Positions 27,313 through 36,197 of a stretch of 45,162 nt of DNA are shown in pieces. The DNA is from Oscillospiraceae bacterium. Lineage in GTDB: Bacteria > Bacillota > Clostridia > Oscillospirales > Oscillospiraceae. Under the pieces are notes generated by a model. That model made no database searches, was not told the DNA's origin, and worked only from the letters and a program-made list of their open reading frames with translations. The position numbers and the translations under genes are program-made. Position 1 is the first letter of the stretch, and every line of letters begins with the position of its first letter. The stretch is taken from the NCBI GenBank assembly GCA_015067635.1, contig SVMA01000015.1:1-45162 (forward strand). Reading direction: 5' to 3'.

Positions 27313-27346
27313 AACACTATTAAAGGAAGCTTTGGGGGACAAGACG

Positions 27347-28702
27347 ATGAAACGTTACCAAAAAAGCATGCTGGAAGGGCCGCTTTTTCTGAACATCGTT
27401 ACATATACCATTCCAATTATCTTAACCAGCCTGCTTCAGCTGCTGTTTAATGCGGCGGACCTTATCGTGGTGGGGCAGCGGGGAAGTATTTATCTTGCGG
27501 CGGTGGGTGCCACCGGCGCTATTACCAACCTGATCATCAATTTATTCCTGGGTCTTTCTGTGGGTGCAGGCGTAACCATGGCACATGCCATAGGCAGCCG
27601 GGACGAAAAAACGATACACCGCACCGTACACACAGCATTGCCGATTGCACTGATCAGCGGCGTCATTCTGAGTGTTGTCGGTGTGCTGTTATCAAGATCC
27701 TTTTTGACATGGATGGGGACAGACCCGGAAGTGTTGGATTTGGCTACCTTGTATATGCAGATATATTTCGGCGGCATGACCTTTAATATGGTATATAATT
27801 TCTGCGCGGCGATTTTGCGTGCGGCAGGAGATACTAAGAGTCCGTTGATTTTCCTGACCATTGCCGGTGTCATCAATGTGGTGCTGAATCTGATTTTAGT
27901 CATGGGGTTCCGAATGAATGTGGATGGGGTTGCTTTGGCGACCATCAGCTCCCAGGGAATTTCGGCATTGCTGGTGGTATGGGCGCTGATGCGCCGCACC
28001 GATGCCTGTAAGCTGTATTTGAAAAAAATTCGGTTTTATCGGAAGCAGCTGATCAAAATTATCGGTCAGGGTCTGCCTGCAGGAATTCAAAGCTCCATGT
28101 TTTCCATTTCCAATGTGCTGATTCAGTCCTCTATCAATTCCTTTGGTAAGGTGTTTATGTCCGGCAATGCGGCGGCTTCCAATATCGAGGGCTTTATCTA
28201 TGTCTGCATGAATGCCTTCCATCAAACGGCGATGAATTTTACCGGTCAGAATGTGGGTGCAGGTCAGTATAAGCGCGTGGGCAGAGTCCTGTGGACTTGC
28301 CTGGGAAGCGTGACCGTAGTGGGTGCAGTTGCCGGTGTATTGACCTATCTTTTCGCGCCCCAACTGCTGTCCATTTATATTACCGATTCTCCCCAGGCAA
28401 TTGCGTACGGTGTGACCCGTATGGCATACGTTGCCCTGCCGTATTTTGTGCTGGGCCTCATGGATGTAACCACCGGCATGCTTCGCGGATTGGGATCGTC
28501 CGTTTCTCCCATGCTGATTTCGGTGCTGGGAATCTGCGGAATCCGCATTGTTTGGATTTATACGGTTTTTAAAGCATATCACACACCGCAGACGTTGTTT
28601 ATTTCTTATCTGATTTCCTGGATAATAACCTTTGTAGCACAGTTTATTTTGTTTCGGATATTGTATCGCAGACGTATGGTGCGGTATCCGGAAAAAGTCT
28701 AA
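27347..28702 (+). CDS. MATE-family multidrug/metabolite efflux transporter
   Basis: A 451-residue inner-membrane protein with twelve predicted helices in two homologous halves. It has MATE hallmarks in helix 1 (IPIILTSLLQLLFNAADLIV), a conserved GATGAI near residue 50, and the corresponding N-terminal motif of the second half (LPAGIQSSMFSISNVLIQ). It should export organic cations or drugs using Na+ or H+; the substrate is not readable. The ATG at 27347 is preferred over an in-frame TTG at 27332 because a G-rich GGGGGA lies just before it. It is followed after 16 bases by a Nudix gene, so the two are co-transcribed. Confidence 0.92.
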   Translation: MKRYQKSMLEGPLFLNIVTYTIPIILTSLLQLLFNAADLIVVGQRGSIYLAAVGATGAITNLIINLFLGLSVGAGVTMAHAIGSRDEKTIHRTVHTALPIALISGVILSVVGVLLSRSFLTWMGTDPEVLDLATLYMQIYFGGMTFNMVYNFCAAILRAAGDTKSPLIFLTIAGVINVVLNLILVMGFRMNVDGVALATISSQGISALLVVWALMRRTDACKLYLKKIRFYRKQLIKIIGQGLPAGIQSSMFSISNVLIQSSINSFGKVFMSGNAAASNIEGFIYVCMNAFHQTAMNFTGQNVGAGQYKRVGRVLWTCLGSVTVVGAVAGVLTYLFAPQLLSIYITDSPQAIAYGVTRMAYVALPYFVLGLMDVTTGMLRGLGSSVSPMLISVLGICGIRIVWIYTVFKAYHTPQTLFISYLISWIITFVAQFILFRILYRRRMVRYPEKV

Positions 28703-28718
28703 AAAAGGAGGGGTAACA

Positions 28719-29231
28719 TTGGAACTGAATGATATTTACGACAAGGACAGAAACCGAACAGGCCGATTGCACCGTCGCAACAGTAAATGGGGCCCCGGAG
28801 AATACGGACTGGTGGTCTGCGTCTGGGTGTACGACGGAAAGGGAAAACTGCTGCTGACGCGCCGTGCCCGGCAAAAGAGCTTTGCCGGAACCTGGGAAAA
28901 TTCCGGCGGTGCGGCCAAGGCAGGGGAGACAAGCATTCAGGCTATTGTGCGGGAGCTGTACGAGGAAACCGGCATTTTGGCACCGGCAGAGGAATTTGAA
29001 TTTCTAAGTACGGCACGGGAGCACCATTTCTTCTATGACCATTACTGCCTGAAGGCAGATGTGCCGTTGCAGGACATTTCTCTGCTGCCCGGTGAAACCG
29101 ACGGCGCCAAGTGGGTGACCTTCCAGCAGGTGCATGAGATGATTGCACAGCGAAAAATCTGCAGCATTATCGCAAAGCAGTTTCTGGAGGCGGAGTCTGA
29201 GCTGCGCAAAAGGCAAACTGCACAAGAATGA
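28719..29231 (+). CDS. Nudix hydrolase
   Basis: A 170-residue enzyme with a complete Nudix box (GAAKAGETSIQAIVRELYEE), the magnesium-binding loop-helix that hydrolyses nucleoside-diphosphate-linked compounds. The N-terminal stretch (YDKDRNRTGRLHRRN and the GEYGLVVCVWV strand) matches the subgroup close to isopentenyl-diphosphate isomerase and several housecleaning pyrophosphatases. It starts with TTG at 28719, supported by AAAGGAGGGG five bases upstream; no ATG fits. It is the second gene of the MATE operon, so it may detoxify a nucleotide or pyrophosphate compound, but the substrate is unknown. Confidence 0.9.
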   Translation: MELNDIYDKDRNRTGRLHRRNSKWGPGEYGLVVCVWVYDGKGKLLLTRRARQKSFAGTWENSGGAAKAGETSIQAIVRELYEETGILAPAEEFEFLSTAREHHFFYDHYCLKADVPLQDISLLPGETDGAKWVTFQQVHEMIAQRKICSIIAKQFLEAESELRKRQTAQE

Positions 29232-29268
29232 CGGAGAAAATTTGGAAAGCTTAACGAGCGATTTTCTC

Positions 29269-29298
29269 TTGAAAAAGGATGCGCTTTCAAGGTATAAT
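29269..29298 (+). promoter_or_regulatory. Promoter of the phosphoribosyltransferase gene
   Basis: TTGAAA (29269-29274) and TATAAT (29293-29298) are 18 bases apart. A transcript would begin near 29305, right at the attenuator hairpin. Confidence 0.75.
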
Positions 29299-29305
29299 GA
29301 AAAAA

Positions 29306-29365
29306 AGCGTTTTCATGTGCCCGGAAAAACGCTGCTGCGCCGGGTGTGAAAATGCTTTTTCTTTT
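29306..29365 (+). promoter_or_regulatory. Transcription attenuator in the PRTase leader
   Basis: Between promoter and gene lies an intrinsic terminator. Bases 29307-29315 pair with 29347-29355 and 29320-29324 with 29340-29344, followed by TTTTTCTTTT. The 5' arm can instead pair perfectly for 8 bp with 29326-29333 (AGCGTTTT with AAAACGCT), which would release the terminator's 3' arm. Such mutually exclusive hairpins are typical of attenuation. The signal sensed is unknown. Confidence 0.65.
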
Positions 29366-29391
29366 AATACGAAAAGTAGGAGGATTTTATT

Positions 29392-30027
29392 ATGATTCAA
29401 TTATCCCAGTTGCCCGTGCGCTATGGTAAGGTACCCCTGCGGGTGGCCAGAGGTCATTTTGCCACCAACCACAGCCATATCAACTACTATATTGATATCA
29501 CCTTCAATAAGACCCGTTTGAGTGAGGCAAAGGATACGGCCCGGGAATTGGTGGCGCATTTTATCAATAATACGCCGGTGGATACCGTTTTGTGTCTGGA
29601 CGGCACATCGATGATCGGCACCTGGGTGGCAGAGGAACTGACCAAAACGGGCTTCCGTACCATCAATGCCCACCAGACCATTTACGTGGTGGAGCCGGAG
29701 CACAGCAACAACTCCATGATCCTCCTGCGGGACAATGTACAGCAGATGGTCCGGGGAAAGCACGTTTTGGTGATGATGGCATCCTGCACCACCGGATTTA
29801 CGGCAAAACGGGCCATTGAGGCCATTACATATTATGGCGGCTATGTGGCCGGCATTGCGGCTGTTTACCGGGCAGTGGACGAGGTGGAGGGATATCCCGT
29901 CAGATCTGTTTACAGTGTCAGCGACATTCCGGATTACGAAAGCTATGACTCCCGGGACTGTCCCTACTGCAAGCAGGGCGTGAAGCTGGATGCTTTGGTC
30001 AACAGCTACGGATATTCAGCATTATGA
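29392..30027 (+). CDS. Orotate phosphoribosyltransferase-like protein
   Basis: A 211-residue cytoplasmic protein of the type I phosphoribosyltransferase fold. The region around TVLCLDGTSMIGTWVAEEL is the early strand-helix. VLVMMASCTTGFTAKRAIEA sits where the PRPP-binding loop belongs, but the usual two acidic residues (consensus DDVxTTGxT) are replaced by Ala and Ser. This departs from catalytic orotate phosphoribosyltransferases and may mean a different substrate or a regulatory role. A CPYC motif near the C-terminus could bind metal. The ATG is preceded by AGGAGG. No other pyrimidine gene is adjacent. A leader attenuator controls it. Confidence 0.72.
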   Translation: MIQLSQLPVRYGKVPLRVARGHFATNHSHINYYIDITFNKTRLSEAKDTARELVAHFINNTPVDTVLCLDGTSMIGTWVAEELTKTGFRTINAHQTIYVVEPEHSNNSMILLRDNVQQMVRGKHVLVMMASCTTGFTAKRAIEAITYYGGYVAGIAAVYRAVDEVEGYPVRSVYSVSDIPDYESYDSRDCPYCKQGVKLDALVNSYGYSAL

Positions 30028-30034
30028 GTTTTTT

Positions 30035-30057
30035 GGCCCACCTCAGGCAGGTGGGCC
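30035..30057 (+). terminator. GC-rich hairpin after the PRTase gene
   Basis: A 9-bp stem (GGCCCACCT with AGGTGGGCC) lies just after the stop. The bases after it are only partly T-rich, so termination may be weak. Confidence 0.45.
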
Positions 30058-30097
30058 GATTCATTAAATTTGTGTAGCTTTTTGTCGGTGGACAGGA

Positions 30098-30103
30098 TAT
30101 AAT
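30098..30103 (+). promoter_or_regulatory. Possible -10 box for the LTA synthase gene
   Basis: TATAAT at 30098-30103 lacks a good -35 box. It overlaps the first in-frame ATG (30102), which argues for use of the later start at 30135. Confidence 0.4.
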
Positions 30104-30134
30104 GTCCGTAGAAAAAGAAAAGGAAAGAGATGCC

Positions 30135-32207
30135 ATGTCGAGATATACAAAGCGCAATCTAAGAAAAAGAAACCGGAAGATTCGTCCCCTGTCTCTTTGG
30201 TGGATGCTGCCGATTTTGATTTTGGCAGGAGCCATTCCGGAACTGCTGCTGCATTTTTTAACTGCAAAAGGACCGACGGACGTTTGGAACGGCGGTGTGC
30301 CGCTGAGCTTTTTGTTCAGCGTGGTGAACGGCGGCTTCCTGTTTGGCATCTGTTTGGCGATTCCCAGGCAAAAGCTCCGCTACTGGATTTCTTTTGCGGG
30401 GGCGCTTCTGCCATTTCTTTTTTGCGGGGCACAGCTGGTTTATTACAGCTTGTTTGACACCTTCTTTTCCGCCTTTTCCATGGCCAATGGCGGACAGGTG
30501 CTGGAATTCTGGAAAATTGCACTCCAGGCCATCGGTAAAAACTTCTTCTGGATTTTACTGCAGGCGACACCGCTGATCTCCCTTTGCGTCTTGAAAAAAC
30601 GCTTTTATGCCGCACCGGCAGGAAGTCAATGGCAACGGGGACTCCTTTCTGTGGCGGCAAGTGTGATGCTGCAACTGCTGCTGATTTGGAATCTTTCCTG
30701 GTTTGGCGGTACAGCTGTCACCACGCCCTATGATCTTTACCATAATAATATGGACTCCTATCTGAGCGTAAACCGTCTGGGACTGAATACGGCTATGCGG
30801 CTGGACATTACCCATTTGCTGGGTGGCAAGCAGGTTCAGGGTTCTATCAGTCTGGGCAATCCGACACCGACCATGCCGCCCATTCCCACGCAGCCTGCTG
30901 AGACGCAGCCGACGCAGCCGGGAACAGAACCGGAAAAACCGACTGTGGATACCAGTCCCAATGTGCTGGATATTGATTTTGATGCTTTGATTGCCGGGGA
31001 ATCCAATGACGCGATCAGGGAAGTACATCAGTTTTTCCAAAGCCGGCAGCCGTCCAATAAAAACGAAAAAACAGGAATGTTTGAGGGCTGCAATCTGATC
31101 ATGATCACCGCAGAGGCTTTCAGCCCGGTTTTTGTTACCGAGGAAAGAACGCCTACGCTGTACAAACTGATGCATGAGGGCTTCAATTTTACCAACTACT
31201 ACGTTCCCACCTGGGGTGCTTCCACAACGGACGGGGAGTATTGCTTCCTTACCGGAACCATTCCCAAGCCGAATGTGTGGAGCTTCCGGGAGTCAGCGGA
31301 CAATGCAATGCCCCTGACGATGAGCATGCAGCTGAAAGAGCGGGGCTACAATGCCTTTGCGTATCACGGTCATACTTATACCTATTATAAACGAAACGAA
31401 TATCTTACCAATCTGGGCTTCTATTACAGAGGCTATGGCGGAAGCTCCGACGGGAAAAAGGTAAACGGCCTGCCAATCCAGTACACATGGCCGGAATCCG
31501 ATTTGGAGGTAGTGGATGTTACCACCGGAGACTTCGTTGGGAAAAGCCCCTTCGTTGCATACTATATGTCCATCTCCGGGCACCGGAATTTTGCCTTTGA
31601 CGGAAACCAGATCAGCCGCAAAAATTTGGAATATGTGAAAAATGAGCCATACAGCGAAGAGGTCAAGGCATATATTGCCTGCCAACTGGAGCTGGAGTTT
31701 TCTCTGACGCTGCTGATGGAACGGCTGGAAGAGGCGGGACAGCTGGAAAACACGGTTATCGTGCTGACAGCAGACCATTATCCCTACGGCTTAACGGATG
31801 CCCAGTACAGTGAATTACTGGGACATCCGGTAGAGACCAATTTTGAGCGACATAAGAACGCCTGTATTATTTACAAGCCGGGCATGACACCGGAAACTAT
31901 CGACAAGCCGGCAAGTCACTTTGATATTCTGCCCACGCTTTCCAATTTGTTTGGTTTGGAATTTGATTCCCGGCTGTATATGGGACGGGACGTATTCTCC
32001 GAAGCGGCCGGTTTGGTCGTGTTCCCCAATTACAGCTGGATCACGGATTATGCCAGCTATAATGCCGGCACCGGCAAGGTGGAAAACCGCACGTCCTATG
32101 AGGTGACGGAGGAATATGTAGAGGGTGTCCAGCGAGACATGACCAACCGCTTTGCGGTGTCCATGCGAATACTGGATTACGACTATTGGGCGATTCTGTT
32201 TGAATAG
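30135..32207 (+). CDS. LtaS-type lipoteichoic acid synthase / alkaline-phosphatase-superfamily sulfatase
   Basis: A 690-residue membrane enzyme. The N-terminal 230 residues hold about five membrane helices. A Pro/Thr-rich linker (about 245-285) follows, then an extracellular sulfatase-fold domain. The nucleophile is probably Thr364 in GASTTDGEY, matching the LtaS catalytic threonine; SGHRNF and TADHYPYG provide metal ligands. LtaS enzymes polymerise glycerol-phosphate from phosphatidylglycerol onto a lipid anchor; related members transfer phosphoethanolamine or other groups, so the exact donor is uncertain. The start at 30135 is chosen for AGGAAAGAG just upstream; an ATG at 30102 lies within the -10 box. 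It ends at a strong terminator directly before the rpoB promoter. Confidence 0.85.
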   Translation: MSRYTKRNLRKRNRKIRPLSLWWMLPILILAGAIPELLLHFLTAKGPTDVWNGGVPLSFLFSVVNGGFLFGICLAIPRQKLRYWISFAGALLPFLFCGAQLVYYSLFDTFFSAFSMANGGQVLEFWKIALQAIGKNFFWILLQATPLISLCVLKKRFYAAPAGSQWQRGLLSVAASVMLQLLLIWNLSWFGGTAVTTPYDLYHNNMDSYLSVNRLGLNTAMRLDITHLLGGKQVQGSISLGNPTPTMPPIPTQPAETQPTQPGTEPEKPTVDTSPNVLDIDFDALIAGESNDAIREVHQFFQSRQPSNKNEKTGMFEGCNLIMITAEAFSPVFVTEERTPTLYKLMHEGFNFTNYYVPTWGASTTDGEYCFLTGTIPKPNVWSFRESADNAMPLTMSMQLKERGYNAFAYHGHTYTYYKRNEYLTNLGFYYRGYGGSSDGKKVNGLPIQYTWPESDLEVVDVTTGDFVGKSPFVAYYMSISGHRNFAFDGNQISRKNLEYVKNEPYSEEVKAYIACQLELEFSLTLLMERLEEAGQLENTVIVLTADHYPYGLTDAQYSELLGHPVETNFERHKNACIIYKPGMTPETIDKPASHFDILPTLSNLFGLEFDSRLYMGRDVFSEAAGLVVFPNYSWITDYASYNAGTGKVENRTSYEVTEEYVEGVQRDMTNRFAVSMRILDYDYWAILFE

Positions 32208-32209
32208 AA

Positions 32210-32250
32210 AAAGACACGGCACACTTAGCGGGTGCCGTGTCTTTCGTTTC
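32210..32250 (+). terminator. Terminator between the LTA synthase gene and rpoB
   Basis: A 13-bp stem (32210-32222 with 32232-32244) with a 9-base loop and a T-rich tail follows the synthase stop by two bases. Confidence 0.8.
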
Positions 32251-32295
32251 TGAGAGAACGCTGGGAATTTATTCCGAGAAAATGAAAAAAGACCA

Positions 32296-32324
32296 TTGAC
32301 AAACACCAACAGATAGTGTACAAT
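32296..32324 (+). promoter_or_regulatory. Promoter of rpoBC
   Basis: TTGACA (32296-32301) and TACAAT (32319-32324) are 17 bases apart. Confidence 0.85.
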
Positions 32325-32330
32325 GGACTT

Positions 32331-32498
32331 CCATAATGTGTTATTATGCCCAAGTGTGCAATTCACCCCAGCATGGACATAGTACCACAGAATGTGGAGC
32401 CTGTCAAGAGGGAAAACGAATAAAAGTGCCAACGGCTCCGAGCGTATCAAAATTGTGAGTAACACATCATTCCGGCGAAAGCCGAAAGAAAGGCTGTG
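32331..32498 (+). promoter_or_regulatory. Structured 5' leader of rpoBC
   Basis: The roughly 165-base leader begins with an 8-base segment (32336-32343) exactly complementary to 32460-32467, which would close a multi-branch fold. Inside is a 5-bp hairpin (32385-32389 with 32393-32397). There is also a competing 6-bp pairing, GGAGCC near 32396 with GGCTCC near 32434. No named RNA family was recognised. It may carry autogenous or ribosomal-protein control of rpoBC. Confidence 0.4.
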
Positions 32499-35400
32499 AT
32501 GATCCATATGGCAATGGTCAAGGACGCAATGTTCGGCAAGACCATGCGTAAGTCCTACGCAAAGTACGAGGAGATTCTTGAAATCCCCAACATGCTGAAG
32601 ATCCAGAAGGATTCCTACCAATGGTTCCTGGAAGAGGGCCTGCGGGAGGTATTCAAGGATGTCGGCACCATCACTGACTTCTCCGGTAAACTGGAGCTGA
32701 GCTTCCTGGATTACTCCATGGATGAGAAGCCCAAGTATACCATCGAGGAGTGCAAGGAGCGGGATGCTACCTATGCAAAGCCTATTAAGGTGCGGGTGCG
32801 TCTGCGCAACACAGAAACGGATGAAATCAAGGAGCAGGATATTTTCCTGGGTGATTTCCCCATAATGACGAACGGAGGCACCTTTGTTATCAACGGTGCT
32901 GAGCGTGTCATCGTTTCCCAAATTGTCCGCAGCCCCGGCATGTACTACGGCCACGAGGTGGACAAGGCGGACCAGCATACCTACACCGCTACGGTGATTC
33001 CTTACCGCGGTGCATGGCTGGAATATGAAACCGATAATTCCGATGTTTTCTGGGTGAGGATCGACAAGAACCGCAAATTGCCCATCACCAGCCTGATTCG
33101 TGCGCTGGGTGTCAGCACCGATGAGCAAATCAAGGCTCTGTTTGGCGAAGATGTCCGGATCATGGCCACGCTGGAAAAGGATCCCTGCAAGACCAAAGAG
33201 GAATCCTTGCTGGAAATCTATCGCCGGCTTCGTCCCGGTGAGCCTCCCACGGTGGAAACAGCTATTTCCTATTTGGAGGGACTGCTGTTTGATGCGCACC
33301 GCTATGATGTGAGCAAGGTGGGTCGCTACAAGTTCAACAAGAAAATGGATATTTGGAGCCGCCTGTCCGGACAGGAGGTAGTGGAGCCCATTGCTGACCC
33401 CATGACCGGCGAAATTCTGGTCATGCCCGGCGAGTTCATCACCCGTGATCTGGCACATGAGCTGTCCAGACGCGGTGTAAACGAGGCAACGGTCAAGGTT
33501 GGCGACAGCGCCGTCAAGGTGTTCTCCAATGACATGGTGGATATGGCTACCTTTGTGGACTTTGACCCCGTCCAGTACGGTGTCAAGGAGAAGGTGCGCT
33601 TCTCTGTGCTGAAGGAAATGCTGGAAACAGTTCCTGCTGACGGTTGGAAAGAGGCCATTGCCGAGCGCATGGACGATTTGGTTCCCAAGCACATTATTGC
33701 AGACGACATTATGGCATCCATCAACTACCTCAACTGTGTTGCTATGGGTATTGGTGTGGCCGATGATATCGACCACCTGGGCAACCGCCGTCTGCGTTGC
33801 GTGGGCGAGCTGTTGCAGAATCAGTTCCGTATCGGCTTCTCCCGTTTGGATCGGGTGATTCGGGAACGGATGACTGTGCAGGATCTGGATGCGGTTACAC
33901 CCCAGAGCCTGATCAACATCCGTCCTGTGACGGCTGTGATCAAGGAGTTCTTCGGTTCTTCTCCCTTGTCCCAGTTTATGGATCAGAATAACCCCCTGGC
34001 AGAGCTTACCCACAAGCGCCGTCTGTCTGCACTGGGCCCCGGCGGTCTGAGCCGGGAGCGTGCATCCTTCGACGTGCGTGATATTCACTATACACACTAC
34101 GGTCGTATGTGCCCCATTGAGACCCCCGAAGGTCCCAACATCGGCTTGATCAACTATCTGGCTACCTTTGCCAAGATCAACGAGTACGGCTTTGTGGAAG
34201 CTCCTTACCGGAAGGTGGACAAGACCACCGGCCGCGTGACGGATCAGATCGACTATATGACCGCAGATGTGGAAGACGATTTCTACATCGGTCAGGCCAG
34301 TGAGCCGCTGGATGAAAACGGCTGTCTGGTCAATGCCCGTATTACCTGCCGTCACCGCAATGAAATCATCGCTGTGGATCGGGAAATGATCGATTATATC
34401 GACGTTTCTCCCAGAATGATGATATCCATTGCCACTTCCTTCATTCCTTTCCTGCAGAATGACGACGCAAACCGTGCCTTGATGGGTGCGAACATGCAGC
34501 GTCAGGCAGTGCCCCTGCTGACCACGGAGCCTCCCATCGTTGCCACCGGTATCGAGCATAAGGCGGCTGTGGATTCTGAGGTTTGTGTAAAGGCTGAGGG
34601 TAATGGTACTGTTACGGCAGTATCTGCCACAGAAATTACCGTTGCCTATGACGACGGCGCTGTGGAAACCTACCATTTGACCAAGTTTGCTCGCAGCAAT
34701 GCAGGCACCTGCATCAATCAAAGACCCATTGTGACTGTGGGAGAACGCGTTGAAAATGAGCAGATCATTGCAGACGGTCCTTCTTGCGCTGGCGGCGAAG
34801 TGGCTTTGGGCAAGAATGTGCTTATCGGCTTCGTCAACTGGGAAGGCTACAACTACGAAGACGCCATTTTGCTCAATGAACGGCTGGTAAAGGAAGACGT
34901 ATTCACTTCCATTCATATTGAAGAGCATGAAACCGAAGCCCGGGATACCAAGCTGGGACCGGAAGAAATCACCCGGGATATCCCCAACGTGGGTGAAGAT
35001 ACTCTGAAGGATCTTGACGAGGACGGCATCATTCGCATTGGTGCTGAGGTTCGTTCCGGTGATTACCTGGTGGGCAAGGTTACCCCCAAGGGTGAAACGG
35101 AGCTGACCCCCGAGGAACGCTTGCTGCGCGCCATCTTCGGCGAGAAGGCAAGAGAGGTTCGTGATACTTCCTTGAAGGTGCCCCACGGTGAAAGCGGCAT
35201 CGTTGTGGATGTCAAGGTGTTCACCAAGGAGAATTCCGATGAATTGGCTCCCGGCGTGACTAAGTCCGTCCGTGTTTATATTGCCCAGAAGCGTAAGATT
35301 TCTGTGGGCGATAAGATGGCCGGTCGTCACGGTAATAAGGGTGTTGTATCCCGCGTTCTGCCGGAAGAGGATATGCCCTTCCTGCCGGACGGCACTTCTC

Positions 35401-36185
35401 TGGATGTGGTGCTGAATCCCCTGGGCGTTCCTTCCCGTATGAACATCGGTCAGGTTTTGGAGGTCCACCTGGGTTATGCCGCAAAGGCCCTGGGCTGGAA
35501 GGTTGCAACACCTGTGTTTGACGGTGCCAACGAGAAGGACATTCGGGACACTCTGAAGCTGGCAGGTCTGCGTGAGGACGGCAAAACTGTGCTGTATGAC
35601 GGACGTACCGGCGAACCCTTCGATAACATGGTTACCGTTGGTTATCCCTACTATCTGAAACTCCACCATCTGGTTGATGATAAGATCCATGCCCGTTCCA
35701 CCGGTCCTTACGCACTGGTTACCCAGCAGCCCTTGGGCGGTAAGGCCCAGTTCGGCGGTCAGCGTTTCGGCGAAATGGAAGTTTGGGCGCTGGAAGCTTA
35801 CGGCGCTGCTTATACCCTGCAGGAAATTCTGACGGTCAAGTCTGACGACGTTACCGGCCGTGTCAAGACCTACGAGGCTATCGTAAAGGGTGCGAATATT
35901 CCCAAGCCCGGCGTGCCGGAATCCTTCAAGGTTTTGGTGAAGGAATTGCAGGCTCTGTGTCTGGATGTTCGCGTACTGGACGAGATGGGCAACGAAATTG
36001 AGCTGAAGGACGAGGATGAGGACGAAGAGCTGGGTTACATCAGCGAGCATGAGAGTGAGCTGATCGTTGGCAGCGCAAACGAAGTGCTGGATGCCGGCTT
36101 CGTCATCGACGAGGACAGCCCGGAAGATATTATGGATGTGTTCGACGATGCGGATGATTCCGACGCGGACATTTACGAAGATTAA
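32499..36185 (+). CDS. rpoB: RNA polymerase beta subunit
   Basis: A 1228-residue core subunit of RNA polymerase. The rifampicin region reads [12 protein letters not shown], then [13 protein letters not shown]. The residues corresponding to E. coli Q513, D516, H526 and S531 are the sensitive forms, while E. coli Q510 is Pro here. [12 protein letters not shown] and the C-terminal [20 protein letters not shown] clamp segment are intact, followed by an acidic tail. The ATG at 32499 follows AAAGG with 5-base spacing; later ATGs at 32508 and 32514 are possible. rpoB usually follows rplJ-rplL, but here an LTA synthase gene is upstream and rpoB has its own promoter. rpoC follows after 12 bases. Confidence 0.98.
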   Translation: MIHMAMVKDAMFGKTMRKSYAKYEEILEIPNMLKIQKDSYQWFLEEGLREVFKDVGTITDFSGKLELSFLDYSMDEKPKYTIEECKERDATYAKPIKVRVRLRNTETDEIKEQDIFLGDFPIMTNGGTFVINGAERVIVSQIVRSPGMYYGHEVDKADQHTYTATVIPYRGAWLEYETDNSDVFWVRIDKNRKLPITSLIRALGVSTDEQIKALFGEDVRIMATLEKDPCKTKEESLLEIYRRLRPGEPPTVETAISYLEGLLFDAHRYDVSKVGRYKFNKKMDIWSRLSGQEVVEPIADPMTGEILVMPGEFITRDLAHELSRRGVNEATVKVGDSAVKVFSNDMVDMATFVDFDPVQYGVKEKVRFSVLKEMLETVPADGWKEAIAERMDDLVPKHIIADDIMASINYLNCVAMGIGVADDIDHLGNRRLRCVGELLQNQFRIGFSRLDRVIRERMTVQDLDAVTPQSLINIRPVTAVIKEFFGSSPLSQFMDQNNPLAELTHKRRLSALGPGGLSRERASFDVRDIHYTHYGRMCPIETPEGPNIGLINYLATFAKINEYGFVEAPYRKVDKTTGRVTDQIDYMTADVEDDFYIGQASEPLDENGCLVNARITCRHRNEIIAVDREMIDYIDVSPRMMISIATSFIPFLQNDDANRALMGANMQRQAVPLLTTEPPIVATGIEHKAAVDSEVCVKAEGNGTVTAVSATEITVAYDDGAVETYHLTKFARSNAGTCINQRPIVTVGERVENEQIIADGPSCAGGEVALGKNVLIGFVNWEGYNYEDAILLNERLVKEDVFTSIHIEEHETEARDTKLGPEEITRDIPNVGEDTLKDLDEDGIIRIGAEVRSGDYLVGKVTPKGETELTPEERLLRAIFGEKAREVRDTSLKVPHGESGIVVDVKVFTKENSDELAPGVTKSVRVYIAQKRKISVGDKMAGRHGNKGVVSRVLPEEDMPFLPDGTSLDVVLNPLGVPSRMNIGQVLEVHLGYAAKALGWKVATPVFDGANEKDIRDTLKLAGLREDGKTVLYDGRTGEPFDNMVTVGYPYYLKLHHLVDDKIHARSTGPYALVTQQPLGGKAQFGGQRFGEMEVWALEAYGAAYTLQEILTVKSDDVTGRVKTYEAIVKGANIPKPGVPESFKVLVKELQALCLDVRVLDEMGNEIELKDEDEDEELGYISEHESELIVGSANEVLDAGFVIDEDSPEDIMDVFDDADDSDADIYED

Positions 36186-36197
36186 GGAGGGGAAGTT

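Noticed and set aside
30102-30134. Upstream ATG for the LTA synthase
   Set aside because: It overlaps a TATAAT box, and the ATG at 30135 has the better ribosome binding site.
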